From Ypsolopha sequella (Eukaryota; Arthropoda; Insecta; Lepidoptera; Ypsolophidae): a DNA stretch of 64,000 nucleotides. The position numbers and the translations under genes are program-made. Each line of letters begins with the position of its first letter. Within the stretch, counting starts at the first letter, position 1. Shown here in pieces: positions 31,462 through 50,808 of this stretch. The notes under the pieces were generated by a model. The model was not told the origin of the DNA, did no database searches, and saw only the letters and a program-made list of their open reading frames with translations. The stretch is from positions 15,512,339 through 15,576,338 of the forward strand of contig OW204011.1 in the NCBI GenBank assembly GCA_934047225.1, read 5' to 3'.

Positions 31462-32119
31462 GCAGTAGTAGATGCAATCAAAACGGCCCTTTTCAGGGCC
31501 ACAAAACTATTCCGTACACATTGTTGTTTCTGCACGACTTGCTCGATCGATCAACTAAACTAAGTACACGACACACATTATTATTACTAGCTAGAGATAC
31601 CTCCTACCTACCTACCTACCTACCTACCTACCTACATGCATGCATGCATGCGTTGGTTATTTATTTTTTATAACTACTTTGACAATCTTACCTTACCTAT
31701 GATTTTTGTGATACATACCTACCTAGAGAGAGACCATCATGGTTTCTGGCTGGTGGCTCTCATGTCCAAATAATAATAGCTGGCCTAAGTGGCGACAGCG
31801 AGTGAGGATATCTGGAAATTTTAAAAACTAATTTATGAAATATACCTACCTAGGTATATAACACAGTAGGACAGTCGTATTCTATTGATATTGTTATTAG
31901 ACAAGAAAGAAAATAACATATTCTTTGTTAGAGCGAGATAGGTTTATACCTGATATAGTGCTGTACTTGTCACACGCATGACCGCATTCTATTCGGGCCA
32001 CGGGATTGGTCGCTCGCTCTCCGATCGGTGTTATAAGCGCTCGAGCATGGACTGCGGGTCGTCATACACACGCCACACACCTTGCTCGACACCACTCACT
32101 TCACTAGTAAGGTACAATC
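31462..32119. other. H2A-H2B spacer (reference unit 3)
   Basis: H2A 3' signals, then (TACC)n with an (ATGC)4 run, AT-rich sequence, and the H2B promoter with inverted CCAAT and TATAAG. No gene seen. Confidence 0.8.
31485..31500 (+). terminator. H2A 3' stem-loop, unit 3
   Basis: Canonical stem-loop. Confidence 0.95.
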
Positions 32120-32494
32120 ATGCCACCCAAGACTAGCGGCAAGGCCGCCAAGAAATCTGGCAAGGCCCAAAAGAACATCTCCAAGTCCGACAAGAAAAAG
32201 AAGAAGCACAAGAGGAAGGAGAGCTACGCCATTTACATCTACAAGGTGCTGAAGCAGGTCCATCCGGACACCGGTATCTCCTCGAAGGCGATGTCCATCA
32301 TGAACTCGTTCGTGAACGACATCTTCGAGCGCATCGCTGCTGAGGCCTCACGTCTCGCCCACTACAACAAGCGATCGACGATCACATCGAGGGAGGTGCA
32401 GACCTCCGTGAGACTCCTGCTGCCCGGTGAGCTCGCCAAGCACGCCGTCAGTGAGGGTACCAAGGCCGTCACCAAGTACACCAGCTCCAAGTGA
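32120..32494 (+). CDS. H2B: Core histone H2B (unit 3)
   Basis: Undamaged copy. TATAAG 32032-32037, stem-loop 32527-32542. Confidence 0.97.
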   Translation: MPPKTSGKAAKKSGKAQKNISKSDKKKKKHKRKESYAIYIYKVLKQVHPDTGISSKAMSIMNSFVNDIFERIAAEASRLAHYNKRSTITSREVQTSVRLLLPGELAKHAVSEGTKAVTKYTSSK

Positions 32495-37291
<4,797 letters not shown>

Positions 37292-37969
37292 ATGGCAGAC
37301 ACAGCAGTCGCGTCCGAGGCACCCGCACCCGCCACCCCTGCAAAGAAACAGAAAGCATCCACCGCTGCGAAGAAACCTAAAGCTAAGCCCACGCATCCCA
37401 AGACCTCCGAGATGGTAAACAACGCCATCAAGGAACTGAAGGAGCGCAGCGGCTCCTCCCTGCAGGCGATCAAGAAGTACATCGCCGCGCAGTACAAGGT
37501 CGACGCCGAGAAACTCGCCCCGTTCATCAGGAAGTACCTTAAAAGTGCCGTCGAGTCCGGCGCACTCATCCAGACGAAGGGAAAGGGTGCCTCCGGCTCT
37601 TTCAAGCTAGAGAACACTGGCAAGAAACCCGCCGCTAAGGCCGGCCGTCCGTCCGCAGCCGCCTCTAAAAAGCAAACACCGAAAAAGGCGTCAGCCGGGG
37701 CCACCAAGAGGAAGACTGCTCCAGCATCTCCTTCGAAGGCGAAATCTGCGACAGCTTCCATCAAGGAAAAGAAAGCCGCCGCCGCAGCCAAAAAGAAACC
37801 TGCGAAAGGGAAAAGCGCCACGCCCGTCAAGGCCAGCAAGGCCAAGAGCGTCACCCCGAAGGCCAAGAAGACCGCCAAACCCCCGACCAGGAAGCCGAAA
37901 GCGCCAAAACCCAAAAAGGCCACCGCTCCGAAGGCTAAACCAGCGGCGAAGAAAGTTTCAAAGAAGTAA
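37292..37969 (+). CDS. H1: Linker histone H1 (unit 4)
   Basis: Undamaged copy. TATATAG 37170-37176, stem-loop 38099-38114. Confidence 0.97.
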   Translation: MADTAVASEAPAPATPAKKQKASTAAKKPKAKPTHPKTSEMVNNAIKELKERSGSSLQAIKKYIAAQYKVDAEKLAPFIRKYLKSAVESGALIQTKGKGASGSFKLENTGKKPAAKAGRPSAAASKKQTPKKASAGATKRKTAPASPSKAKSATASIKEKKAAAAAKKKPAKGKSATPVKASKAKSVTPKAKKTAKPPTRKPKAPKPKKATAPKAKPAAKKVSKK

Positions 37970-38098
37970 TTCATCACGTTTGTGTATCACGATGATGGAT
38001 GGATGGATGGATACACGAGCGGTCGGCGTGCTGCTGCGAAGAAGATGATCACCCTCTCTCTCTCTCCGAGCTCACGCTCGCTCGTCTCGAGCACCAAA

Positions 38099-38114
38099 AG
38101 CCCTTTTCAGGGCT
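38099..38114 (+). terminator. H1 3' stem-loop, unit 4
   Basis: AGCCC...GGGCT variant. Confidence 0.93.
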
Positions 38115-38660
38115 ATCAAAACTTTCAAATAACCTCTGTTTCTATAGACTTCTCGCCTAAGTGAGAATCGAATCTGCATCTGTACCTACCTACGTAGGTA
38201 CCTAGCAGGCAGGCACATTATTTTGCAAAAATAAGTAATATGCACAACAAACACACCACCAAGACTGAGTATTGCTATCGCTGAACAAACTACATAACTA
38301 TATATAAAGAATACTATAATAATATAATGTAGGAATAGCGTCGGACCCCCTTATCTCTCTCTCTCTCTCTCTCTCTCTCCTTCCTCTCTCTCTCTCCGTC
38401 TCTATTATACGATGTTCACAATAATTAGGCCAATAGCAAAGACTTTATTACCTTCAGAATAGAGGCGATTATTGGTCGGTTTGTTGGTTAAATTGTGATG
38501 GTCGTGTAATACGTATCGTACCGATATTCGCTAGCCGTGAGCACGGATCTCTACTATATAAATACGGCTGGAAAAAAATATTGGTCATCAGATCACTTCT
38601 GTCCGCGGTTTTGCGCGTACTTTCCTGTGTAACCAGTACCGTTTATTAATATCATTCAAC

Positions 38661-39035
38661 ATGTCCGGACGCGGAAAGGGCGGCAAAGTCAAGGGAAAGG
38701 CAAAGTCCCGTTCCAACCGTGCCGGTCTCCAGTTCCCGGTGGGACGTATCCACAGGCTGCTCCGCAAGGGCAACTACGCTGAGCGCGTCGGTGCCGGAGC
38801 GCCGGTGTACTTGGCCGCCGTTATGGAATATCTAGCCGCTGAAGTACTCGAGTTGGCCGGCAACGCGGCCCGCGATAACAAGAAGACCAGGATCATCCCC
38901 CGTCACTTGCAGCTCGCCATCCGTAACGACGAGGAGCTGAACAAGCTCTTGTCCGGCGTGACCATCGCTCAGGGCGGTGTTCTGCCGAACATCCAAGCGG
39001 TGCTTCTGCCCAAGAAGACCGAGAAGAAGGCATAA
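38661..39035 (+). CDS. H2A: Core histone H2A (unit 4)
   Basis: Undamaged copy. TATATAAATA 38555-38564, stem-loop 39059-39074. Confidence 0.97.
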
Positions 39036-39058
39036 GCAGTAGTAGATGCAATCAAAAC

Positions 39059-39074
39059 GGCCCTTTTCAGGGCC
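39059..39074 (+). terminator. H2A 3' stem-loop, unit 4
   Basis: Canonical stem-loop. Confidence 0.95.
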
Positions 39075-39693
39075 ACAAAACTATTCCGTACACATTGTTG
39101 TTTCTGCACGACTTGCTCGATCGATCAACTAAACTAAGTACACGACACACATTATTATTACTAGCTAGAGATACCTCCTACCTACCTACCTACCTACCTA
39201 CCTACCTACATGCATGCATGCATGCGTTGGTTATTTATTTTTTATAACTACTTTGACAATCTTACCTTACCTATGATTTTTGTGATACATACCTACCTAG
39301 AGAGAGACCATCATGGTTTCTGGCTGGTGGCTCTCATGTCCAAATAATAATAGCTGGCCTAAGTGGCGACAGCGAGTGAGGATATCTGGAAATTTTAAAA
39401 ACTAATTTATGAAATATACCTACCTAGGTATATAACACAGTAGGACAGTCGTATTCTATTGATATTGTTATTAGACAAGAAAGAAAATAACATATTCTTT
39501 GTTAGAGCGAGATAGGTTTATACCTGATATAGTGCTGTACTTGTCACACGCATGACCGCATTCTATTCGGGCCACGGGATTGGTCGCTCGCTCTCCGATC
39601 GGTGTTATAAGCGCTCGAGCATGGACTGCGGGTCGTCATACACACGCCACACACCTTGCTCGACACCACTCACTTCACTAGTAAGGTACAATC

Positions 39694-40068
39694 ATGCCAC
39701 CCAAGACTAGCGGCAAGGCCGCCAAGAAATCTGGCAAGGCCCAAAAGAACATCTCCAAGTCCGACAAGAAAAAGAAGAAGCACAAGAGGAAGGAGAGCTA
39801 CGCCATTTACATCTACAAGGTGCTGAAGCAGGTCCATCCGGACACCGGTATCTCCTCGAAGGCGATGTCCATCATGAACTCGTTCGTGAACGACATCTTC
39901 GAGCGCATCGCTGCTGAGGCCTCACGTCTCGCCCACTACAACAAGCGATCGACGATCACATCGAGGGAGGTGCAGACCTCCGTGAGACTCCTGCTGCCCG
40001 GTGAGCTCGCCAAGCACGCCGTCAGTGAGGGTACCAAGGCCGTCACCAAGTACACCAGCTCCAAGTGA
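39694..40068 (+). CDS. H2B: Core histone H2B (unit 4)
   Basis: Undamaged copy. TATAAG 39606-39611, stem-loop 40101-40116. Confidence 0.97.
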   Translation: MPPKTSGKAAKKSGKAQKNISKSDKKKKKHKRKESYAIYIYKVLKQVHPDTGISSKAMSIMNSFVNDIFERIAAEASRLAHYNKRSTITSREVQTSVRLLLPGELAKHAVSEGTKAVTKYTSSK

Positions 40069-40100
40069 GGTGTGATGTGCTCGCTCACACATATTAAAAC

Positions 40101-40116
40101 GGCCCTTTTCAGGGCC
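40101..40116 (+). terminator. H2B 3' stem-loop, unit 4
   Basis: Canonical stem-loop. Confidence 0.95.
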
Positions 40117-40415
40117 ACAAAAACGTTCTGATTTTTTAAGTTTCTATGACATGTTATTGTTGTCTTTTCTGTATTCGCCGAAGAACCTATAATATATTAT
40201 TAGTGCTTGAAATTAGTAGACACCACGAAAAGACATTGAAATAAAAATTTTTATACCTAGGTACAAAAGTTGCACGATATAGAACAAAGCAAAAAGGTTT
40301 TTCATGTAGGTACAAATATAATGGAAAAATAGGTATGTACTTACTTACTTACTTATATTAAGTAATAAAATATATAGGTATTAGGTACGTTTAAATACCT
40401 ACCTCTAGGTCATAC

Positions 40416-40458
<43 letters not shown>

Positions 40459-40632
40459 TGATAATGATAATATTAATACAATTTCTATTATTAATTTAGT
40501 ATAAATATAAGTATTTTTGTTTTTTCATTTTTTTTCCCCCTTCCCCTCTCTGTCGCCCCCTCGCCGGCGAGACCCGGTCTGCATATAAATACTAAAGCGT
40601 TTCATATAGAACGTTTTCATTCGTAACTCTGA

Positions 40633-41109
<477 letters not shown>

Positions 41110-41142
41110 GTTTAGCGCAGCGCTTGCTTTGTTCGCGAAAAA

Positions 41143-41158
41143 GGCCCTTTTCAGGGCC
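41143..41158 (+). terminator. H3 3' stem-loop, unit 4
   Basis: Canonical stem-loop. Confidence 0.95.
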
Positions 41159-41594
41159 ACAAACTATTCACTGTTACACATGTTTCTATAACGACTATGC
41201 GCAAACTAAACAACTAATATTACCTTAGGTATTATTAATTACCTACCTACCTACCTAGTACGAAGTTCTCAATCAAACATTCTATATACTTACCCATCTA
41301 CTTACATAGTTAGTTACCTAATTGCTCGCTTTGCATGAGCATCTACTTACTAAGTGGTTGTATGTACATAGTGTCTCATTCCGCTGAATATATTCTATTT
41401 GTTTGGTATAGGGCTACATACACAGTGTTCGAAATATGTAGGTACAGGATATATTATAATAACAGGAATATAATATTATGTACTAGATTACATTGAAACA
41501 TACACCAAAAATTTTATATTCGACATCGTTCGCCTCCATTTCCGTCTCCATCGCACACTATATCCTGTCTCGCTCGCCCTCTCCACCGCCTCCA

Positions 41595-41602
41595 TATATA
41601 AA
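41595..41602 (+). promoter_or_regulatory. H4 TATA box, unit 4, followed by truncated J1
   Basis: TATATAAA is intact. Native sequence continues for only 11 bp after the box before J1 sequence starts. Confidence 0.9.
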
Positions 41603-41613
41603 CCGTGAAAATT

Positions 41614-42012
41614 GTCTTCGCACATGCGAACCCCAAAGTCCTGTATAAAATGCAGATAGTACAGAACTTATTCTGTCGGAGAGCGGCCAACGCACCATGG
41701 TACGTGCGCAACGCAGACCTCCATCGTGATTTGGAGCTACCCACCCTCCAACAATTCATGAAATCCCTCTCAGATACCTTCTTCAAATCTTCTGAAGAAC
41801 ACCCCAATCCATTAGTACGCGAGACAGTCTCCTATACTGCTCCGTCTATATCCCGATACAAGGTTCGAAGACCAAGAAACGTTCTCTCCGATCCCCCTGA
41901 CAAACTCTCAGCCCATCTCAATCTCCTTCTGGAAGCCTTCGATGAGCTGAAGGCTCAAACCAAACGATCAGAGCCTAGCTCTTCCTCCCAACCCCCAGAA
42001 ATTAACACTTAG
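41614..42012 (+). pseudogene. J1 ORF2 C-terminal fragment (copy D)
   Basis: The last about 132 codons of ORF2 (from VFAHANPKVLYKMQ) in frame to the normal stop. Endonuclease and RT are missing. Confidence 0.92.
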
Positions 42013-42023
42013 TGTTCTTATCC

Positions 42024-42245
42024 AGCGGATGCCCCTATAGGGCTCCGCTAGCGCCCCCTTTCCCCAGAGGGGGTCGCTTCTGATAAAGGTTTTAAGACCC
42101 GTATGGGCCAAACCAAATTAGGTGGAGTTTAGTGGGTAGGCACTCAGTGAGTCCCACATAACCAACGTAACCGGTTACGTTGGTATGCTATGAGCATTCT
42201 CCACCTCCCTCCCACCGTGACCTCCGGAGGGTGCCTTGCTTGGGC

Positions 42246-42247
<2 letters not shown>
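42024..42247 (+). other. J1 structured 3' UTR, copy D
   Basis: Carries the same series of hairpins and the 24-bp palindrome as copies A and B, so the putative RT recognition region is complete in this truncated copy. Confidence 0.7.
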
Positions 42248-42280
<33 letters not shown>

Positions 42281-42319
42281 GAACGCGTTAGTTAGTATTT
42301 CGTTCGTTCGTAGTGCTGA

Positions 42320-42697
<378 letters not shown>

Positions 42698-42735
42698 TCA
42701 TTATGGATTTACCATATTTTCCCGACAAACAAAAA

Positions 42736-42751
42736 GGCCCTTTTCAGGGCC
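42736..42751 (+). terminator. H4 3' stem-loop, unit 4
   Basis: Canonical stem-loop, intact although the promoter is disrupted. Confidence 0.95.
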
Positions 42752-43356
42752 GCATATACTTCAGTTTACAACAAGTTTCTTAACAGTCACTGATAAGTCA
42801 AAACACCACGATAGTACCTATTTACATTAAGATTTCAGGAAATACGCAAAAGGAATAAAGTATCACGGTATTACTTTTTTTTTCGCCACATTGCAACGGC
42901 TCGCATTCTCATATTTTTTAATAACAAATACTACACTTACTAAGTAAGTCTGTGGAAAAAGTTAGCTCCTTTTAGTCAAATAGAATTATTCATTTTTAAC
43001 ACACTAAAATCTCGTATACGATACGAATAGAGAATAAAATACGGAACAGTGAAAATAGCATGTCGGTGACGGTGACGCGAACCTACCGAAAATCGCTAAA
43101 CACGCCTAAAGAATTTTTTTCTTTCACTCACTACTTACTTACAGAACAGCTGATTACCAGCATTTAGTGGAAATTTTCACGAGCGGACCGACAATATTTA
43201 TGATATTCAATTTCAAATAGAACGGCTGATTACTTACTTTGGTACAAGTACTTAAGTACAGCATCTGGCCGAAATTTTTACGAGCGAACCGACAAAATTT
43301 TATGATAAGATTTAATTTCAAATGGAACAGCCGATTACTTGCGGGTTGGTTGGTTG

Positions 43357-43473
<117 letters not shown>

Positions 43474-43474
43474 G

Positions 43475-43571
<97 letters not shown>

Positions 43572-45528
43572 AGGAGGTATACTATAAGCACTTGCAGCAT
43601 TTAGCCGAAATTTTTACGAGCGAACCGAATATATTTATGATAAGTATTTAATTTCAAATAGAACAGCCGATTATAAATACTTACTTACCACAGCATTCAG
43701 CCGAAATTTTTACGAGCGAACCGATAAAAATTTTTGATTTTTATTCCATAATTGAACAATTGATTTAAGTTTTAAGTACCTACCTATCAAATAAGTACTA
43801 ATGGCAAGTAGGTACTCAAAATAGCATTTTGCCGAAATTCTTATTTTTTTTTGTTTTAAGTACCTACCTACCTACCTACCTACCTACCTACCTACCTACC
43901 TACCTACCTACCTACCTACCTACCTACCTACCTACCTACATACTTACATACCTAATGATTTGCTTTAAAATAACATTAGAAGAAGAAGAAGAAGAAGAAG
44001 AAGAAGAGTTTATCAAATTTACATACCTACTGAAATTTTTACGAGCGAACCGACAAATTTTTTGATTTTAAATTTCACCGATTTGCCTTTTTTTTTACCC
44101 CTATTTCAATCGCTTTCTTTCCCGTTTAAGACTTCTAATATGTAAGTAGTTAGGTAACACTTACTTCGGTAATTCGGTACCTACCGGAAATTACTGAAAT
44201 TTTTACGAGCATACCGACTACATTGATTGATTTTAAACAGTCACAACATAAGACTTTTAATACTACCAAACCGACTAAATGTTTGATTTTAAACTAGGTT
44301 GGTACAATGAAGTACTTACCGACGTAAGTAGATACTTACATAGTTGCGTCTGAAAAATAGTTGAAAATTTTTACGAGCGAACCGACTAAATGTTTTGATT
44401 TTAATTGACCTACTTTCAAACATGATAAAGGTACGTACCTATATAGGTACCTACCTACCTACCTACCTACCTACCTAATTACGTAGTACACCTAGGTACT
44501 TACTGAAATTACTTACTTAAGCAGGTACCCTAGTTCTGGAAAACTGAAAATGCGTAATTGAAATTTTATTTTTATGAAACACCGAATTTTTTTTACGAGC
44601 AAACGTTCATTTTATCTATATTTAGATAAGTATCTAGGTAGTCTAGTCTAGGGATACTAATTAATTACCGACTGATTTTCAATGGAAATAATATGTTCTC
44701 TCTATAGACGTTAAGTATGATAGAAACCAGGAGGACCGACCGACCAAACGAGCGAGCGAGCGGCGGCGGCGCGTTGCCCGCCTCCGTCCTCGATTTATTC
44801 CGAGTGGGTATTATATCCGTGAACAGGGTCACGAAGCTCTTCCTTCTTCTCCTTCTGATGGACGGATGTCCTTGCATTGCCGGCCTGTCTGTCTGCTTGC
44901 AGCACGACCAGCCCCAGCCGGCCAGCCGCCGGCCCGACTGCACCGTACACCGTCGACATGGACGCGACGCGACGACACTCGACTCGACTCTGCCGCCGCC
45001 CTACACGATACCGACGCCCGAAACGAACATATTACTGAACCATACACTGCACGGGTCCTCCCTCCCTTTTAGAGAACTCCGTTCTCCTCCATTCTCTTCC
45101 ATTTTAATGGAAAAATTTATGAAAAATTCGACCACGTCGTCGTCGTCGAACCTACTTCGCGACTTCCCGCACTCTCCCCTAGTAATCACCGCCTCCCACC
45201 TACCTATCTCTATGTCTGTCGAACCGACAATTATCCTTACTTGATTCAACCACAATTATAATCATCTGAATTCTCCTAAATTCTCTGTAAAAACCGATTT
45301 AATCGAACCCATGTTAGTGAAAACTTCTCTCCGCGAGCAAGGGAAATCGTCTCGCGACTAGCATCGCGTCCGTGTGGTAATGCTGCCGAACGGGGAGTAT
45401 ACAGGGTATATAGTGCTGCCACCTACCGTGCCGTGCACTAACTAACTCCGTTCGTTGGTTAGTCCGCTAGTGATTTGTTTGATTTTATTTGATTTGATTT
45501 GATTCGTGAAGTAACAACGTAAACAACA

Positions 45529-46206
45529 ATGGCAGACACAGCAGTCGCGTCCGAGGCACCCGCACCCGCCACCCCTGCAAAGAAACAGAAAGCATCCACC
45601 GCTGCGAAGAAACCTAAAGCTAAGCCCACGCATCCCAAGACCTCCGAGATGGTAAACAACGCCATCAAGGAACTGAAGGAGCGCAGCGGCTCCTCCCTGC
45701 AGGCGATCAAGAAGTACATCGCCGCGCAGTACAAGGTCGACGCCGAGAAACTCGCCCCGTTCATCAGGAAGTACCTTAAAAGTGCCGTCGAGTCCGGCGC
45801 ACTCATCCAGACGAAGGGAAAGGGTGCCTCCGGCTCTTTCAAGCTAGAGAACACTGGCAAGAAACCCGCCGCTAAGGCCGGCCGTCCGTCCGCAGCCGCC
45901 TCTAAAAAGCAAACACCGAAAAAGGCGTCAGCCGGGGCCACCAAGAGGAAGACTGCTCCAGCATCTCCTTCGAAGGCGAAATCTGCGACAGCTTCCATCA
46001 AGGAAAAGAAAGCCGCCGCCGCAGCCAAAAAGAAACCTGCGAAAGGGAAAAGCGCCACGCCCGTCAAGGCCAGCAAGGCCAAGAGCGTCACCCCGAAGGC
46101 CAAGAAGACCGCCAAACCCCCGACCAGGAAGCCGAAAGCGCCAAAACCCAAAAAGGCCACCGCTCCGAAGGCTAAACCAGCGGCGAAGAAAGTTTCAAAG
46201 AAGTAA
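45529..46206 (+). CDS. H1: Linker histone H1 (unit 5)
   Basis: Undamaged copy. TATATAG 45407-45413, stem-loop 46336-46351. Confidence 0.97.
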   Translation: MADTAVASEAPAPATPAKKQKASTAAKKPKAKPTHPKTSEMVNNAIKELKERSGSSLQAIKKYIAAQYKVDAEKLAPFIRKYLKSAVESGALIQTKGKGASGSFKLENTGKKPAAKAGRPSAAASKKQTPKKASAGATKRKTAPASPSKAKSATASIKEKKAAAAAKKKPAKGKSATPVKASKAKSVTPKAKKTAKPPTRKPKAPKPKKATAPKAKPAAKKVSKK

Positions 46207-46335
46207 TTCATCACGTTTGTGTATCACGATGATGGATGGATGGATGGATACACGAGCGGTCGGCGTGCTGCTGCGAAGAAGATGATCACCCTCTCTCTCT
46301 CTCCGAGCTCACGCTCGCTCGTCTCGAGCACCAAA

Positions 46336-46351
46336 AGCCCTTTTCAGGGCT
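46336..46351 (+). terminator. H1 3' stem-loop, unit 5
   Basis: AGCCC...GGGCT variant. Confidence 0.93.
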
Positions 46352-46897
46352 ATCAAAACTTTCAAATAACCTCTGTTTCTATAGACTTCTCGCCTAAGTG
46401 AGAATCGAATCTGCATCTGTACCTACCTACGTAGGTACCTAGCAGGCAGGCACATTATTTTGCAAAAATAAGTAATATGCACAACAAACACACCACCAAG
46501 ACTGAGTATTGCTATCGCTGAACAAACTACATAACTATATATAAAGAATACTATAATAATATAATGTAGGAATAGCGTCGGACCCCCTTATCTCTCTCTC
46601 TCTCTCTCTCTCTCTCCTTCCTCTCTCTCTCTCCGTCTCTATTATACGATGTTCACAATAATTAGGCCAATAGCAAAGACTTTATTACCTTCAGAATAGA
46701 GGCGATTATTGGTCGGTTTGTTGGTTAAATTGTGATGGTCGTGTAATACGTATCGTACCGATATTCGCTAGCCGTGAGCACGGATCTCTACTATATAAAT
46801 ACGGCTGGAAAAAAATATTGGTCATCAGATCACTTCTGTCCGCGGTTTTGCGCGTACTTTCCTGTGTAACCAGTACCGTTTATTAATATCATTCAAC

Positions 46898-47272
46898 ATG
46901 TCCGGACGCGGAAAGGGCGGCAAAGTCAAGGGAAAGGCAAAGTCCCGTTCCAACCGTGCCGGTCTCCAGTTCCCGGTGGGACGTATCCACAGGCTGCTCC
47001 GCAAGGGCAACTACGCTGAGCGCGTCGGTGCCGGAGCGCCGGTGTACTTGGCCGCCGTTATGGAATATCTAGCCGCTGAAGTACTCGAGTTGGCCGGCAA
47101 CGCGGCCCGCGATAACAAGAAGACCAGGATCATCCCCCGTCACTTGCAGCTCGCCATCCGTAACGACGAGGAGCTGAACAAGCTCTTGTCCGGCGTGACC
47201 ATCGCTCAGGGCGGTGTTCTGCCGAACATCCAAGCGGTGCTTCTGCCCAAGAAGACCGAGAAGAAGGCATAA
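46898..47272 (+). CDS. H2A: Core histone H2A (unit 5)
   Basis: Undamaged copy. TATATAAATA 46792-46801, stem-loop 47296-47311. Confidence 0.97.
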
Positions 47273-47295
47273 GCAGTAGTAGATGCAATCAAAAC

Positions 47296-47311
47296 GGCCC
47301 TTTTCAGGGCC
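47296..47311 (+). terminator. H2A 3' stem-loop, unit 5
   Basis: Canonical stem-loop. Confidence 0.95.
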
Positions 47312-47930
47312 ACAAAACTATTCCGTACACATTGTTGTTTCTGCACGACTTGCTCGATCGATCAACTAAACTAAGTACACGACACACATTATTATTACTA
47401 GCTAGAGATACCTCCTACCTACCTACCTACCTACCTACCTACCTACATGCATGCATGCATGCGTTGGTTATTTATTTTTTATAACTACTTTGACAATCTT
47501 ACCTTACCTATGATTTTTGTGATACATACCTACCTAGAGAGAGACCATCATGGTTTCTGGCTGGTGGCTCTCATGTCCAAATAATAATAGCTGGCCTAAG
47601 TGGCGACAGCGAGTGAGGATATCTGGAAATTTTAAAAACTAATTTATGAAATATACCTACCTAGGTATATAACACAGTAGGACAGTCGTATTCTATTGAT
47701 ATTGTTATTAGACAAGAAAGAAAATAACATATTCTTTGTTAGAGCGAGATAGGTTTATACCTGATATAGTGCTGTACTTGTCACACGCATGACCGCATTC
47801 TATTCGGGCCACGGGATTGGTCGCTCGCTCTCCGATCGGTGTTATAAGCGCTCGAGCATGGACTGCGGGTCGTCATACACACGCCACACACCTTGCTCGA
47901 CACCACTCACTTCACTAGTAAGGTACAATC

Positions 47931-48305
47931 ATGCCACCCAAGACTAGCGGCAAGGCCGCCAAGAAATCTGGCAAGGCCCAAAAGAACATCTCCAAGTCCG
48001 ACAAGAAAAAGAAGAAGCACAAGAGGAAGGAGAGCTACGCCATTTACATCTACAAGGTGCTGAAGCAGGTCCATCCGGACACCGGTATCTCCTCGAAGGC
48101 GATGTCCATCATGAACTCGTTCGTGAACGACATCTTCGAGCGCATCGCTGCTGAGGCCTCACGTCTCGCCCACTACAACAAGCGATCGACGATCACATCG
48201 AGGGAGGTGCAGACCTCCGTGAGACTCCTGCTGCCCGGTGAGCTCGCCAAGCACGCCGTCAGTGAGGGTACCAAGGCCGTCACCAAGTACACCAGCTCCA
48301 AGTGA
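47931..48305 (+). CDS. H2B: Core histone H2B (unit 5)
   Basis: Undamaged copy. TATAAG 47843-47848, stem-loop 48338-48353. Confidence 0.97.
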   Translation: MPPKTSGKAAKKSGKAQKNISKSDKKKKKHKRKESYAIYIYKVLKQVHPDTGISSKAMSIMNSFVNDIFERIAAEASRLAHYNKRSTITSREVQTSVRLLLPGELAKHAVSEGTKAVTKYTSSK

Positions 48306-48337
48306 GGTGTGATGTGCTCGCTCACACATATTAAAAC

Positions 48338-48353
48338 GGCCCTTTTCAGGGCC
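48338..48353 (+). terminator. H2B 3' stem-loop, unit 5
   Basis: Canonical stem-loop. Confidence 0.95.
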
Positions 48354-48652
48354 ACAAAAACGTTCTGATTTTTTAAGTTTCTATGACATGTTATTGTTGT
48401 CTTTTCTGTATTCGCCGAAGAACCTATAATATATTATTAGTGCTTGAAATTAGTAGACACCACGAAAAGACATTGAAATAAAAATTTTTATACCTAGGTA
48501 CAAAAGTTGCACGATATAGAACAAAGCAAAAAGGTTTTTCATGTAGGTACAAATATAATGGAAAAATAGGTATGTACTTACTTACTTACTTATATTAAGT
48601 AATAAAATATATAGGTATTAGGTACGTTTAAATACCTACCTCTAGGTCATAC

Positions 48653-48695
<43 letters not shown>

Positions 48696-48869
48696 TGATA
48701 ATGATAATATTAATACAATTTCTATTATTAATTTAGTATAAATATAAGTATTTTTGTTTTTTCATTTTTTTTCCCCCTTCCCCTCTCTGTCGCCCCCTCG
48801 CCGGCGAGACCCGGTCTGCATATAAATACTAAAGCGTTTCATATAGAACGTTTTCATTCGTAACTCTGA

Positions 48870-49346
<477 letters not shown>

Positions 49347-49379
49347 GTTTAGCGCAGCGCTTGCTTTGTTCGCGAAAAA

Positions 49380-49395
49380 GGCCCTTTTCAGGGCC
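49380..49395 (+). terminator. H3 3' stem-loop, unit 5
   Basis: Canonical stem-loop. Confidence 0.95.
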
Positions 49396-49549
49396 ACAAA
49401 CTATTCACTGTTACACATGTTTCTATAACGACTATGCGCAAACTAAACAACTAATATTACCTTAGGTATTATTAATTACCTACCTACCTACCTAGTACGA
49501 AGTTCTCAATCAAACATTCTATATACTTACCCATCTACTTACATAGTTA

Positions 49550-49934
<385 letters not shown>

Positions 49935-49972
49935 TCATTATGGATTTACCATATTTTCCCGACAAACAAAAA

Positions 49973-49988
49973 GGCCCTTTTCAGGGCC
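49973..49988 (+). terminator. H4 3' stem-loop, unit 5
   Basis: Canonical stem-loop, intact although the promoter is deleted. Confidence 0.95.
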
Positions 49989-50593
49989 GCATATACTTCA
50001 GTTTACAACAAGTTTCTTAACAGTCACTGATAAGTCAAAACACCACGATAGTACCTATTTACATTAAGATTTCAGGAAATACGCAAAAGGAATAAAGTAT
50101 CACGGTATTACTTTTTTTTTCGCCACATTGCAACGGCTCGCATTCTCATATTTTTTAATAACAAATACTACACTTACTAAGTAAGTCTGTGGAAAAAGTT
50201 AGCTCCTTTTAGTCAAATAGAATTATTCATTTTTAACACACTAAAATCTCGTATACGATACGAATAGAGAATAAAATACGGAACAGTGAAAATAGCATGT
50301 CGGTGACGGTGACGCGAACCTACCGAAAATCGCTAAACACGCCTAAAGAATTTTTTTCTTTCACTCACTACTTACTTACAGAACAGCTGATTACCAGCAT
50401 TTAGTGGAAATTTTCACGAGCGGACCGACAATATTTATGATATTCAATTTCAAATAGAACGGCTGATTACTTACTTTGGTACAAGTACTTAAGTACAGCA
50501 TCTGGCCGAAATTTTTACGAGCGAACCGACAAAATTTTATGATAAGATTTAATTTCAAATGGAACAGCCGATTACTTGCGGGTTGGTTGGTTG

Positions 50594-50710
<117 letters not shown>

Positions 50711-50711
50711 G

Positions 50712-50808
<97 letters not shown>

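Larger units (their letters stand above)
41614..42278 (+). mobile_element. J1 copy D: 5'-truncated, no target duplication
   Basis: The last about 665 bp of J1, ending in a 31-base poly(A). The native target GAAAATTGCGTGAACG is split so that GAAAATT(G) is on the left and GTGAACG on the right, with 1-2 bp lost instead of a duplication. It shares CATCTC and the five-G run with copy B, not copy A. Confidence 0.93.
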
